Below the pieces are notes generated by a model. The model was not told the origin of the DNA, searched no databases, and was given only the letters and a program-made list of their open reading frames with translations. 44,736 bases of DNA from UBA937 sp031549725 (GTDB lineage Bacteria > Spirochaetota > Spirochaetia > Treponematales > Breznakiellaceae): contig JAVBPH010000009.1 in assembly GCA_031549725.1 (NCBI GenBank), positions 1 to 44,736 of the forward strand. Reading direction: 5' to 3'. Positions 1 to 8,292 of the stretch are shown here, in pieces. The translations under genes were made by a program, and so were the position numbers. Position 1 is the stretch's first letter, and each line of letters begins with the position of its first letter.

Positions 1-138
1 TTCAAAACTCGGTTAGTTTTGAAAAAGGCTTTTGCAGAAAGAATGCTATTTCCTTACCCATAAATAAAATAGTATTCTTTCTGCACTTACATCTAAGGTT
101 GCTTTTTCAAAATTTGACATTTTGAAAAAGCCTCTACT
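1..138. repeat. Three-hairpin palindromic repeat, left copy
   Basis: The window opens inside a repeat made of three hairpins. The first is TTCAAAACT/AGTTTTGAA with a CGGTT loop (1-23). The second is a variable central hairpin (about 34-85) with near-perfect 17-bp arms beginning GCAGAAAGAAT. The third is CTTTTTCAAAAT/ATTTTGAAAAAG with a 5-nt loop (about 101-130). The outer hairpins and the linker CTAAGGTTG recur at 44621-44736 in the same orientation, but the central hairpin there is unrelated in sequence. No protein is visible inside, so this is probably a non-autonomous palindromic element. Confidence 0.75.
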
Positions 139-562
139 GTTTATTTATAACATAACTATAATACACAGCATTTTAAAGATAATTTTTTAAAAAAATTCCC
201 TCCGGGGACAGCCCCCGGATAATGATTCTTGTTGATTAAACCATGGGATGAGAGGTGATTATTAGGGGCATTTCATAAATACTTATTTCTTCTCAGATCC
301 TTTCGAAGCTTCGAGGGCCTCAATACAAGTAGCCCCAGGGACCGGAGATTCCCGGTGGTTAAGGCTGCTCGCCCTGAGCCTGCCGAAGGGGCGAAACCAC
401 CGGCGGGGGAAAATAGGTTTTGGTAAACTATATATGAAACGAATTTAGAAAATATCATAGATTGATAAAAGGGCATGGCGGGATAGATTTGGGCATCATC
501 ACCTGCGGGAATATCCCGTCCCTGGGGCAGGGATATTCCTAAGCAAACCGAAAATAACATGG
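139..562. other. Non-coding region rich in inverted repeats
   Basis: No convincing gene is seen here. The stretch holds a half-copy of the CCGGGGACAGCCCC palindrome near 195-215. It also holds an inverted repeat CCGGTGGTT/AACCACCGG (352-360 and 395-403) that encloses a CCCTGAGCCTGCCGAAGGG motif, and a hairpin GGAATATCCC/GGGATATTCC (508-539). The last lies just downstream of the minus-strand reductase gene but lacks a clear T-tract. A 95-codon minus-strand reading frame crosses these palindromes and is judged fortuitous. Confidence 0.5.
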
Positions 563-1411
563 CTAATAAAGTTTAATGCCGCTGAGCCGTTTTACCGTTT
601 CCGGATCGTTATGGGAGAAAAAGGTACTTTTCCTTGTATCCAGTCCGGCAATTTTTGCCATGTCCCCGGAACTGATTTCAAAATCGAAAACCTGGAAATT
701 TTCTATAATCCTTTCCTTGTGAACAGACTTGGGAATCACCACCACATCCCGCTGGATAAGCCAGCGCAGGACTATTTGGGCGGTGGTTTTATGGTATTTC
801 TGCGCCAGGGTTTTCAGGGTTTCATTTTGGAAAAGATCATTTTTCCCTTCCGCAAAGGGAGCCCAGGATTCGATCTGTACATGGGATTCCTTCATTACCC
901 GGGCGCTTTCTGCCTGCTGATTAAAGGGATTGGTTTCTATCTGGTTTACCGCGGGGCATACCTTATTATGGATAATCAGATCAACCAGGCGGTCCATCTG
1001 GAAATTGCTCACCCCGATAGCCCGGATCATCCCTTCCTGATACATTTCTTCCATAGCCCGCCACGCGGCATATATGTCGCCAAAGGGCTGATGGATTAAA
1101 TAGAGATCCGCATAATCCAGCTGCAGTTTCCTCAGGGATTCCCTGTAGGCCATTCTGGCACTTTCATATCCCGCATCCTGGATCCAGAGTTTGGTGGTAA
1201 TAAAAAGCTCTTTTCTGGGTACACCACTCCGTTTGATTGCCTTGCCCACCGCCTCTTCATTCATATATAAAGCGGCGGTATCGATGGACCGGTAACCTGC
1301 CAAAAGGGCATCATACACAGCCTGTTCGCACTCACCCGCATCCTTAATCTGATAAACCCCAAATCCAAGGATGGGCATTTCAACACCATTGTTTAATGTT
1401 ACGGTTTTCAT
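563..1411 (-). CDS. Aldo/keto reductase
   Basis: This is a 282-residue cytosolic NAD(P)H-dependent aldo/keto reductase of the AKR type that includes 2,5-diketo-gluconate and methylglyoxal reductases. The catalytic tetrad is visible: D44 and Y49 in SIDTAALY, K74 in ITTKLW, and H107 in LYLIHQP. Other hallmarks are IGVSNF, the cofactor-side ETNPFNQQ, and IPKSVHKERI near the C-terminus, where the cofactor phosphate is usually bound. The length is normal for the family and the protein looks complete. The ATG is preceded by a CAGGAGA ribosome site. The substrate cannot be read from sequence. The gene stands alone, with a lipoprotein gene upstream on the same strand. Confidence 0.93.
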   Translation of the reverse strand: MKTVTLNNGVEMPILGFGVYQIKDAGECEQAVYDALLAGYRSIDTAALYMNEEAVGKAIKRSGVPRKELFITTKLWIQDAGYESARMAYRESLRKLQLDYADLYLIHQPFGDIYAAWRAMEEMYQEGMIRAIGVSNFQMDRLVDLIIHNKVCPAVNQIETNPFNQQAESARVMKESHVQIESWAPFAEGKNDLFQNETLKTLAQKYHKTTAQIVLRWLIQRDVVVIPKSVHKERIIENFQVFDFEISSGDMAKIAGLDTRKSTFFSHNDPETVKRLSGIKLY

Positions 1412-1494
1412 AACAGTTCTCCTGCATACATTTTGAGATTGTTTTCTTAATTAACTATAATTCAAATTGCCGGATTTTAAAAATTTGCCGGATT

Positions 1495-2610
1495 TTATAA
1501 CTTGGTATATTTATATTCCTTATCATCAGTTGTTTTGGTAAATTTTCCGGTCGTTTCATCATATGAAGTAATGACTGGCTTTATGGTTATCGCATCATTA
1601 TCAAGACTATACCGGAATAGAATTCTTCCTTCTTTCATAAGAAAAGTATTGTAAATACTGCCATTGTTGTACACAAAATCCGAATATGTTTTATCTTTTG
1701 TATTTTTGAATATTACTATTCCATCTTTAAAAAATTCTATTTCATCATAAACCAGGCCGGAATTATTTTTCCATTTCCCGGAGATACCCGTATTAGGGAC
1801 CTTTTTTAATTCGGCAACCACATCATTTTTTTTATTACCTAAACCAATATAATCTTTAAGCTCTACCGATAATTGACTGCTTTTAATATCGTAGCTGGTC
1901 TTTCCATAAAAGGAATAAATGGTACCATTATAATATACCGAAGGAAATAAACCGCCCAAACGGAAATAATTTTCTGCAACGAAACCGTTGTTTGAAAAAT
2001 AATAATAGAAATCCTCATCGCTTTCGGATCTCCAAAAACCTTCAGTGTTGGTTTTTTTCTGATTAATCTTTTTGACGTATTCCTTTTCCTGGCCATCAGC
2101 GGATATCCTTAATAATCCGTTATCAATACTGTATTGGCATTCCCCGAAGGTCATATCAAAAATCTTGTCTTTCGAATATGCAAAACACCGGCCTGTCTTC
2201 TCAAAGACAAAGGTCTCATTATTAAAATAAAAACCTATTCCATTTCTTAAAAACAGGTAATTGTCATTCTTGCCTGTCCATTCGCCGATAATATTGGTAT
2301 TTATGTTTTGCCCGGGCAATTTCTTATATACTGTTTTATAACCCTTGTTGGTATCCAGGGTTAATATATTCCCGTCAATTTTATAAGAAAAAGTTTTCCG
2401 GCTGACATATAAATTATTTGAAGAGTATTTTCCGCAGGTATTGATGTTTTCTCCCTCGGACAAAAAGTATATGGTACTGTCGTCCAGGAAACGGATGATA
2501 CTGCTGCCATCCAGTTCCTGCCACATTTCAGTTTTTGTATTCCCCGGGCATCCTGCCAGGAAAATAAATACCGCCGGCAGTAATAAAAATTTCCAGTATA
2601 TACGTTTCAT
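1495..2610 (-). CDS. Putative lipoprotein of unknown function
   Basis: A 371-residue protein with a lipoprotein leader: KR, a hydrophobic stretch, then the lipobox LAGC at about residue 20, so it is probably anchored to a membrane after export. The mature part repeats a loose pattern of GxW, charged/aromatic strand, then F-x-x-x-G-x-x-F (for example around residues 107-130, 190-215 and 275-300). This suggests three or four copies of a small beta-sheet unit like those in lipocalin-like or META-type treponemal lipoproteins. The ATG follows GGAGGAAAAA. It probably heads the same-strand exported-protein block, but no function can be named. Confidence 0.8.
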   Translation of the reverse strand: MKRIYWKFLLLPAVFIFLAGCPGNTKTEMWQELDGSSIIRFLDDSTIYFLSEGENINTCGKYSSNNLYVSRKTFSYKIDGNILTLDTNKGYKTVYKKLPGQNINTNIIGEWTGKNDNYLFLRNGIGFYFNNETFVFEKTGRCFAYSKDKIFDMTFGECQYSIDNGLLRISADGQEKEYVKKINQKKTNTEGFWRSESDEDFYYYFSNNGFVAENYFRLGGLFPSVYYNGTIYSFYGKTSYDIKSSQLSVELKDYIGLGNKKNDVVAELKKVPNTGISGKWKNNSGLVYDEIEFFKDGIVIFKNTKDKTYSDFVYNNGSIYNTFLMKEGRILFRYSLDNDAITIKPVITSYDETTGKFTKTTDDKEYKYTKL

Positions 2611-2658
2611 TTTTTCCTCCAGAATTTACTATGTTTATGATGCATGGGAAAACCCTGT

Positions 2659-3453
2659 CTAAAATCCCCCGGGCATCATCAAATTTATACAGGTATCATT
2701 ATACATGGTGCCTTTGTACACTTCGAGAATTTCTATTTCAATTTTCCTGGGGATGTTTTTAAAATCAAGATAGAAGTCCTGGTAGTTTGGGGTATCATCA
2801 ATTTCCACATCCTGATATTCATTATACCCCACATTGTAAACCCGGATTTTCCTGATTCTGTTATTGTTCCTGTATAAGTAAGGTTTTTGGTAATCCACAA
2901 AACCGTTGGATATGATTAATGTCAGCCCCGGGAAGGATAAGTCATATTTCGGGGTAAATGTTATTTTTTCACCAATGCCGTCGTTATGACTGGCTTCCAC
3001 CCAGGGGATTAACCTGTTGGTGTCCGTCATGTTTTGTGCTTTGTATGATACATTTCCTTCTTTTAGTTCAGAAGTTGCCTTCACATCAAAATCGAGCATC
3101 ATGGTATATTTAAAACCGAATATGCTGTACACCAGGGTGTTGGTTTCATCGTACATATTAATAAATGCATTGCCATATAGAACCAGATATTTTTTTAAAC
3201 CATGGGGTATGTTATACCCGGAGTGGAGATAAATATTTTCCCCGGTATAATTGAATTTAATGTATGATAGCTTTCCCGCATATTCCCATGTAATATCATA
3301 TTCCTCGGACCCGTTGAAATCATCTTCCAATACCATTTTTGTATCCGTTAATGATGCGGATTTTCCATAATCATAGATGGTGATATTCACGGAAAATACT
3401 GCGCTGGTTAATAGAATTGAAAAATACGTTAAACAAACTATTCTTTTATTCAT
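2659..3453 (-). CDS. Exported protein with NADase-type glycan-binding (discoidin-like) domain
   Basis: A 264-residue protein with a Sec leader (residues 1 to about 21). The C-terminal 120 residues carry the pattern of the discoidin-like domain found beside bacterial NADases: WVEA...DGIGEKITF, then LTLIISNGFV, a YRNNNRIRKIRV core, and the terminal EVYKGTMYNDTCIN motif. By family knowledge such domains bind glycans at the cell surface. The N-terminal half is unrecognised. The gene overlaps the end of the upstream exported-protein gene by 8 bp, which implies translational coupling. No catalytic NADase domain is present here. Confidence 0.75.
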   Translation of the reverse strand: MNKRIVCLTYFSILLTSAVFSVNITIYDYGKSASLTDTKMVLEDDFNGSEEYDITWEYAGKLSYIKFNYTGENIYLHSGYNIPHGLKKYLVLYGNAFINMYDETNTLVYSIFGFKYTMMLDFDVKATSELKEGNVSYKAQNMTDTNRLIPWVEASHNDGIGEKITFTPKYDLSFPGLTLIISNGFVDYQKPYLYRNNNRIRKIRVYNVGYNEYQDVEIDDTPNYQDFYLDFKNIPRKIEIEILEVYKGTMYNDTCINLMMPGGF

Positions 3454-4597
3454 GGTACACCGCCGTATCAGGATATGGTATTCTGCCGGTTATATCAATT
3501 TCCATTTTTCCTTTTTTGTTATTCACCCAGTCATCATAATACATGGTAATCTTAGCCTCTTCCTTCTCTATATAATAATTGATATAAGGCCAAAATGAGG
3601 TCATCCGATGGTTTCTTCTATGATTGTATTGGTTTATCAATAGATTGGTTTTTATATCATACAATTCAAAATCCTGTTCTCCCCAGATTAGCAGAACTTT
3701 ATAATCAGGATCGTAATATACCGGAAAATCATATCTGTCCGATAGTATTCCTTTTTCAAAATCATAAAAATATGAATGGGTAAATGGCGAACCGGTGGGA
3801 ATACATATTTCAACAGTATACCCGTCATGCCAGATTATCCTGGGGCCATAGCGGATATGCGTTTCCAGAATGATTGTTTTCCTTCCGCCATCGTTTATCC
3901 AAAATATTCCAGGCCCCCGGTAATTGGCCCCGGTGTAATAAATTTCATTTCCTGAAACGGAATTTTTAAATACCTTCTCCGTAATTATATCAGCGTCATA
4001 TTCATTGAAATAGGTTGGTTCTTCATCTCGTTTTAAGACTATCCCTTTGTCGGCAGCCCTGAACATTTTATTGTGGACTTCAAATTTGCTTTCATCAAAT
4101 ATTTCATATGTCTTTGCATTATCTTTGTTAATAATTAAATAATAGTCGTCTGTACCTCTAGAGTCTTTTTCAAAAGATTCCGGACTCAAGGTTGTCATAT
4201 CCAGCAATACCTCTCCTTTTTCATTTTTAATAGTAAATTCCTGGTAAATATTTTTAAATTGTTCATAAGGCCCCAGGGATTTAAACCAAAGCTGTACGCT
4301 ATAATATTGATTGAACCAGTAACAAATTTGTTGTTTCATCGGCTTAATTCCAATTTGTCGATCATCCCCTAAATAATATAGAGAAATATCAAGATTTTCA
4401 CATATTGACTCAAATGAAAATGTTTTTATTCCATTTACTTCCACCTCTAATTCTGGACGTACTACAAAATCAAGATATATCGATTCATCCCTTTTGTTCC
4501 AAATAAAGACTCTATAGGAGGGAGTTGATAATGCCATAAGTTCCATAGTGCAAAATGCTATGGTTGATAGAATTAAAAAGGCAGTTTTCTTGTTCAC
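3446..4597 (-). CDS. Exported protein of unknown function
   Basis: A 383-residue protein with an N-terminal signal peptide (residues 1 to about 22, ending near LMALS). It is rich in Tyr, Phe and Asp, and has runs of alternating beta-strand pattern. No named domain is recognised. The GTG start is chosen because a strong GGAGGTGAT ribosome site lies 8 bases upstream and no ATG fits better. It is the first gene of a coupled pair with the glycan-binding-domain protein downstream (8-bp overlap), so the two products may act together at the cell surface. That functional link is inference from context. Confidence 0.78.
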   Translation of the reverse strand: MNKKTAFLILSTIAFCTMELMALSTPSYRVFIWNKRDESIYLDFVVRPELEVEVNGIKTFSFESICENLDISLYYLGDDRQIGIKPMKQQICYWFNQYYSVQLWFKSLGPYEQFKNIYQEFTIKNEKGEVLLDMTTLSPESFEKDSRGTDDYYLIINKDNAKTYEIFDESKFEVHNKMFRAADKGIVLKRDEEPTYFNEYDADIITEKVFKNSVSGNEIYYTGANYRGPGIFWINDGGRKTIILETHIRYGPRIIWHDGYTVEICIPTGSPFTHSYFYDFEKGILSDRYDFPVYYDPDYKVLLIWGEQDFELYDIKTNLLINQYNHRRNHRMTSFWPYINYYIEKEEAKITMYYDDWVNNKKGKMEIDITGRIPYPDTAVYHE

Positions 4598-4951
4598 CTT
4601 GTATCACCTCCACGTAAGGACACCCACTATCGCTGAACTATTCATACTCATAGCCTTCAATATAATTTCCTATAAACATAACCTGTCTAATGATTATGGA
4701 AAATCTCTTAATCGACGAATTTCCACTAATTCTGGTATATTACCTTACCCCTTTATATTTAAGGTTGTTGTTCCGGGAAGATAAAAAACAATTGCTGCAG
4801 GTAATAATCAGAAAAAATATTATTACCCGGTTTTTCAGCATAGGACCCCTTCAATGTATATTTTGATTATAACAGATTTTTCCCGTATAAACACTTATCT
4901 TTATAGTATAATTAAGGAGGAATAATATGAAGTTAATTGGAGTATTTACAT
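4598..4951. other. Divergent intergenic region with a 13-codon leader ORF
   Basis: About 350 bases separate two divergently transcribed exported-protein genes. A TATAAT hexamer lies at 4907-4912 with no convincing -35 box. It is followed by AAGGAGG at 4914-4920, optimally spaced (6 nt) for ATG 4927. That ATG opens only a 13-codon frame, stopping at 4968 and overlapping the start of the downstream gene in another frame. No other structure is seen. Confidence 0.4.
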
Positions 4952-5722
4952 ATGATCAAGCCGGATAAGAATATGACTATTTTTACCATAAAAAAATACT
5001 TTTTTCTTATGGTGATATTTTTTTCCGGAGTGCATATCTTTTGCCAGGATTTCTACCGGGTCCTGGAAGTTAAAAATAACAGAATGTACGGAAACGATAT
5101 CATTGCATTGCAGCAAAAATTAATAAGTTACGGGTTTAATGAAATAGACGAGGCCGACGGTTACTATGGCCCTTTGACGGAAGGGGCAATTAAAACATTA
5201 CAGTATTTTTTAGGGTTTGATCAGGACGGCAAAGTAAGCGGAAAATTATGGGAATCGATATTTAATGATTCAAATAAAAACCTCATAAGAAATATCAATA
5301 CCGTATCAAAGTATAAAATTGAAGATTTTGAGAAAGTGACGGAAAGCCGTATGGGGTATTCCACCGAAGGCGGGTATTTCGACAAATATCTTTTAAACAA
5401 TAAAGTCAAGAAAATTGATTTGGTTTTGTTCGGTGAAATGGGAAAGGCCGAATACTATTTTTATTATCTTGATGATACTTATTACTTCCTTGTTATAAAG
5501 GATTACCGCTATCATATGCCGGAAACTGACGCAGAACTTGAGGGGTATGATTCCTTTTATGATTATTTATTTTCCGAGGAAAATTTAAAGAAAACAAAAA
5601 TTGAGTATAGTGCATATTTAAAAAACGGAAATCAATTTCACGGAATCCTGGAAGGTTCTTTAGTACAAACAGATTTTGACATAAACGGGCTGATATATCT
5701 TTTAGAGCACAGTAATGATTAG
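4952..5722 (+). CDS. Exported peptidoglycan-binding-domain protein
   Basis: After a Sec signal sequence (hydrophobic stretch FFLMVIFFSGVHIF) comes a single peptidoglycan-binding domain type 1: LQQKLISYGF, DGYYGPLTEGAIKTLQYF and a DGKVSGKLW ending (about residues 50-100). This three-helix module usually targets a protein to murein. The remaining 150 residues are a mixed alpha/beta domain of unknown function with no recognisable hydrolase motif. The start is uncertain. TTG 4937, ATG 4952 and ATG 4973 are all in frame, and the best ribosome site serves a different short frame at 4927. ATG 4952 is taken as a compromise. Confidence 0.72.
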   Translation: MIKPDKNMTIFTIKKYFFLMVIFFSGVHIFCQDFYRVLEVKNNRMYGNDIIALQQKLISYGFNEIDEADGYYGPLTEGAIKTLQYFLGFDQDGKVSGKLWESIFNDSNKNLIRNINTVSKYKIEDFEKVTESRMGYSTEGGYFDKYLLNNKVKKIDLVLFGEMGKAEYYFYYLDDTYYFLVIKDYRYHMPETDAELEGYDSFYDYLFSEENLKKTKIEYSAYLKNGNQFHGILEGSLVQTDFDINGLIYLLEHSND

Positions 5723-5736
5723 TGGTGTAATATAAG

Positions 5737-5949
5737 ATGATTATTGTACACCGGATGTTTCTGTTAGCAGTAAGTACCGATGGGTTTGAAATGAGATTTA
5801 GTACCAGCCTTGGCAATTTTCTCTTTTACCAGGATTTTTGGGGTATTTTTTACATCTATCCGTTTGACAAAAATGCGGACATAGAAAAAATTGAAATGAT
5901 CCTAAGAAATGACCCAAGATTTGTTAAAGAAGAAGTTGTTATTCCATAA
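5737..5949 (+). CDS. Small hypothetical protein
   Basis: A 70-codon frame starts 14 bases after the peptidoglycan-binding gene. The product has no signal peptide and no recognised motif; the C-terminal half (FDKNADIEKIEMILRNDPRF) looks like a normal folded alpha/beta sequence. There is no clear ribosome-binding site before the ATG. It may be a genuine small gene, or the end of a decayed one translated after its neighbour. Confidence 0.35.
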   Translation: MIIVHRMFLLAVSTDGFEMRFSTSLGNFLFYQDFWGIFYIYPFDKNADIEKIEMILRNDPRFVKEEVVIP

Positions 5950-6083
5950 GCGCAAATTTTTTATAACGGGAATATTTTTTTGTATAATCCATGGTAATAG
6001 TAGCCTCAAGGGATGAGTCCTCAAAGACCGGTTCACGCGTAGGTTAATATTATAAATATATGGATAAAAAAAGCGGCTTCTGC

Positions 6084-6089
6084 TATAAT
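6084..6089 (+). promoter_or_regulatory. Candidate -10 box for the chemoreceptor gene
   Basis: A consensus TATAAT lies 68 bases before the GTG start of the chemoreceptor gene. The -35 position is poor, and no good flagellar sigma-28 pattern is seen. This is a weak call. Confidence 0.3.
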
Positions 6090-6157
6090 TAGATAAACCT
6101 GATTCTATAATCATTTGCCCAAAATTTTAAGTACATAAATACCTGTGGAGGTCTGTC

Positions 6158-7924
6158 GTGAAGAGCCTTAGGACCAGATTTTTGCTTTTTTTCATCGGCT
6201 TGGGAGTTATTGTATCCTTTGGCGTTGGGATAACCATGTACAGCCAATACAACAATTATATTAACTATACTTTAAAAGATTCCCTGTCCAGGGTATCGGA
6301 AATGATTAATAAGCAATATCCTGTTCTCGGGGATTTGGATTTTTTTGAACAGGGTGTGAAAACGAAACCTGATGATCTGTGGGAATTCCTCGGGGATATG
6401 CAGGATATTGCGGATTCTTTTGATTTAGCTTACATATATCTTCTTGAAAAATCACCCGAGGGATACCGCTTTATTTTTGACACGTATTTTGTGGAAATAA
6501 AAAATTTTAGTACCTACCTGCAATTGTATGAAGATGGTCCCAAAGCAATTGAAATATCCTATAATTCCAAAGAATTTACATTAGCTGATAAACCATACAC
6601 CGATGATTGGGGGACTTTTTTGTCTGCCTATTTACCGGTGGTTAGGGATAATAAAGTAGTCAGTATTTTGGGACTTGATTATGATATTTCTTTTGTAAAA
6701 AATCTCCGGAACAGGGCATGGATTGCTTTGATTATTTCCCTCCTGCTGGCGGTGTTATTGGCGGCGGTACTGGCAATCCAGGTGTCTTCATTTTTGTTAA
6801 AACCGATTAACGAGGTTCTCCGGATATCCGGCGCGCTGGCGGATATGAATTTTGAAGTGGAAATAACCAGGTTCAGCAAGGATGAAATAGGAAGCGTTCA
6901 GCGTGCGTTAATGATAATCCGGGATAATTTCCGGAAAGGGATCCGTGATCTTAATGGCCATCTTTCAAAACTAACCAATATAGGAAAAACCCTGGATAAT
7001 GCCATGTCCAAATCTACGGATGGACTGGCGGTCATAAATCAGAATATGGATTTCGTACAGAGCCAGTCAAATCTCCAGCTGGAATCGGTGCAGCAAACTT
7101 CGGATTCCGTGGAAACCATTGTTCAGAACATCAATTCCCTTAACAGGGCAGTGCAAATCCAGTCGGAAAATATCATTGAGTCATCCGCAGCAATAGAAGA
7201 GATGGTAGCCAACATCCAATCAATCCGGTCTGTGGTAAATAAGGTAAGCGTTACCGCAGGTACCCTCGCGAAATCCTCGGAGCTTGGCCAGGGTAAGATG
7301 TCCCAGCTGGTGGGTAAGCTGCAGCAGGTATCGGAACAGTCAAAAGCCCTGCAGGAAGCGAACAGGACCATATCAAATATAACCAGCCAGACAAATATTC
7401 TGGCGATGAATGCGGCCATAGAAGCAGCCCATGCCGGTGAGGCCGGGAAAGGATTTGCAGTAGTAGCAGGGGAAATACGGAAACTTGCGGAAATGTCCGA
7501 TAAGGAATCGGTTTCCATATCCAATGAAATCAAGAAAATGGAAGAAATAATAAAAGAGATAGAATTAGCTTCCGGTGAGACCTCCAAGTCCATCAATGTG
7601 ATGTTTAATGAAGTGAACAATATGGAAACCGCCTTTGAGACGGTTAACAATGCGGTGGAAGAACAGGCCCTGGGCGGGAAGCAGATACTGGAATCACTAA
7701 AAAATATAGAAGAAACAACCCGGGAAGTAAGCAATGAATCGGGAAAGATACAGGATGTAAGCAGCTTGATATATGAGGAGATTGATAAACTTAAATCAAT
7801 ATCCAAAGAAGTGAATGAAAGTGTGCAGGGAGTCCGGGAGGCCAATAAGTCCATATCTGAAGTACTGCAGGATGCCCAGAAGATATCCGCGGAAACCTCC
7901 AGCTATTCTGCCTCCGCAACATAA
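6158..7924 (+). CDS. Methyl-accepting chemotaxis protein
   Basis: A complete 588-residue chemoreceptor. It has TM1 at about 8-29, a periplasmic ligand-binding region of roughly 155 residues that looks Cache-like (AYLPVVRDNKVVSILGLDYD at its end), TM2 at about 187-208, a HAMP linker to about 262, and a long coiled-coil signalling domain. The kinase-contact tip is NAAIEAAHAGEAGKGFAVVA followed by EIRKLAE, at about 417-445. Ligand binding outside would modulate CheA through the tip. GTG is taken as the start because GGAGG sits 7 bases upstream and the first transmembrane helix follows at once. No che genes are adjacent, so this is an orphan receptor. A terminator follows at 7984. Confidence 0.95.
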   Translation: MKSLRTRFLLFFIGLGVIVSFGVGITMYSQYNNYINYTLKDSLSRVSEMINKQYPVLGDLDFFEQGVKTKPDDLWEFLGDMQDIADSFDLAYIYLLEKSPEGYRFIFDTYFVEIKNFSTYLQLYEDGPKAIEISYNSKEFTLADKPYTDDWGTFLSAYLPVVRDNKVVSILGLDYDISFVKNLRNRAWIALIISLLLAVLLAAVLAIQVSSFLLKPINEVLRISGALADMNFEVEITRFSKDEIGSVQRALMIIRDNFRKGIRDLNGHLSKLTNIGKTLDNAMSKSTDGLAVINQNMDFVQSQSNLQLESVQQTSDSVETIVQNINSLNRAVQIQSENIIESSAAIEEMVANIQSIRSVVNKVSVTAGTLAKSSELGQGKMSQLVGKLQQVSEQSKALQEANRTISNITSQTNILAMNAAIEAAHAGEAGKGFAVVAGEIRKLAEMSDKESVSISNEIKKMEEIIKEIELASGETSKSINVMFNEVNNMETAFETVNNAVEEQALGGKQILESLKNIEETTREVSNESGKIQDVSSLIYEEIDKLKSISKEVNESVQGVREANKSISEVLQDAQKISAETSSYSASAT

Positions 7925-7983
7925 CCATTTTGTTGTACTGATTGATTGAAAAGGTTTTTTCCTGAGAAACCTCCGGCAAGTTT

Positions 7984-8006
7984 TCCGGGCTTCCCGGACG
8001 TTTTTT
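7984..8006 (+). terminator. Rho-independent terminator after the chemoreceptor gene
   Basis: The stem TCCGGG/CCCGGA with a 3-nt loop is followed by CG and six T residues. It lies 60 bases beyond the chemoreceptor stop codon on the same strand. Confidence 0.65.
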
Positions 8007-8067
8007 AGGGGTACCTATTCCAAAAAATTGATGTGGATTTTCCTTATCTATCCAAACCTCATCATCC

Positions 8068-8292
8068 TTGATACAACGTAATTATCACCTGTATGAATGT
8101 CAGAACAAACGCACCATAGCGGTCTTGACACTTTATGGTCAGTTCGTTGAAATATACGATTGTGATCTTGTGGAAAATTCCGGTGAATTTCTGGGAAAGA
8201 ACCGCCGGATACTTAAATTTGTCATCAGACCCTATGAAATTAAAGTATTCAGGATGAAATATGGAACCAAAGAACCCGGAACAAATTCCTAA
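8068..8292 (+). pseudogene. Remnant of an alpha-mannosidase (GH38), C-terminal end only
   Basis: About 70 codons resemble the extreme C-terminus of family 38 alpha-mannosidases: a strand-rich LYECQNKR segment, then DCDLVEN, then the terminal VIRPYEIKVFRM (the usual 'KPFEIKTF' ending). The catalytic and middle domains are absent, because in-frame stop codons occur just upstream (near 8029) and the preceding DNA holds a chemoreceptor gene and terminator. The frame has only a TTG start and no ribosome site. I infer that most of a mannosidase gene was deleted, leaving its 3' end joined to the next gene, whose ATG at 8261 overlaps it. Confidence 0.6.

Noticed and set aside
273..560. 95-codon minus-strand frame near the left edge
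   Set aside because: It runs through several inverted repeats, has no ribosome site and shows no protein-like motif.
2659..3453. Full NADase toxin
   Set aside because: Only the accessory glycan-binding domain pattern is visible; no NAD-glycohydrolase catalytic motif was found.
5950..6157. Possible riboswitch upstream of the chemoreceptor gene
   Set aside because: The region was checked for c-di-GMP (GEMM) and other known conserved cores; none matched.
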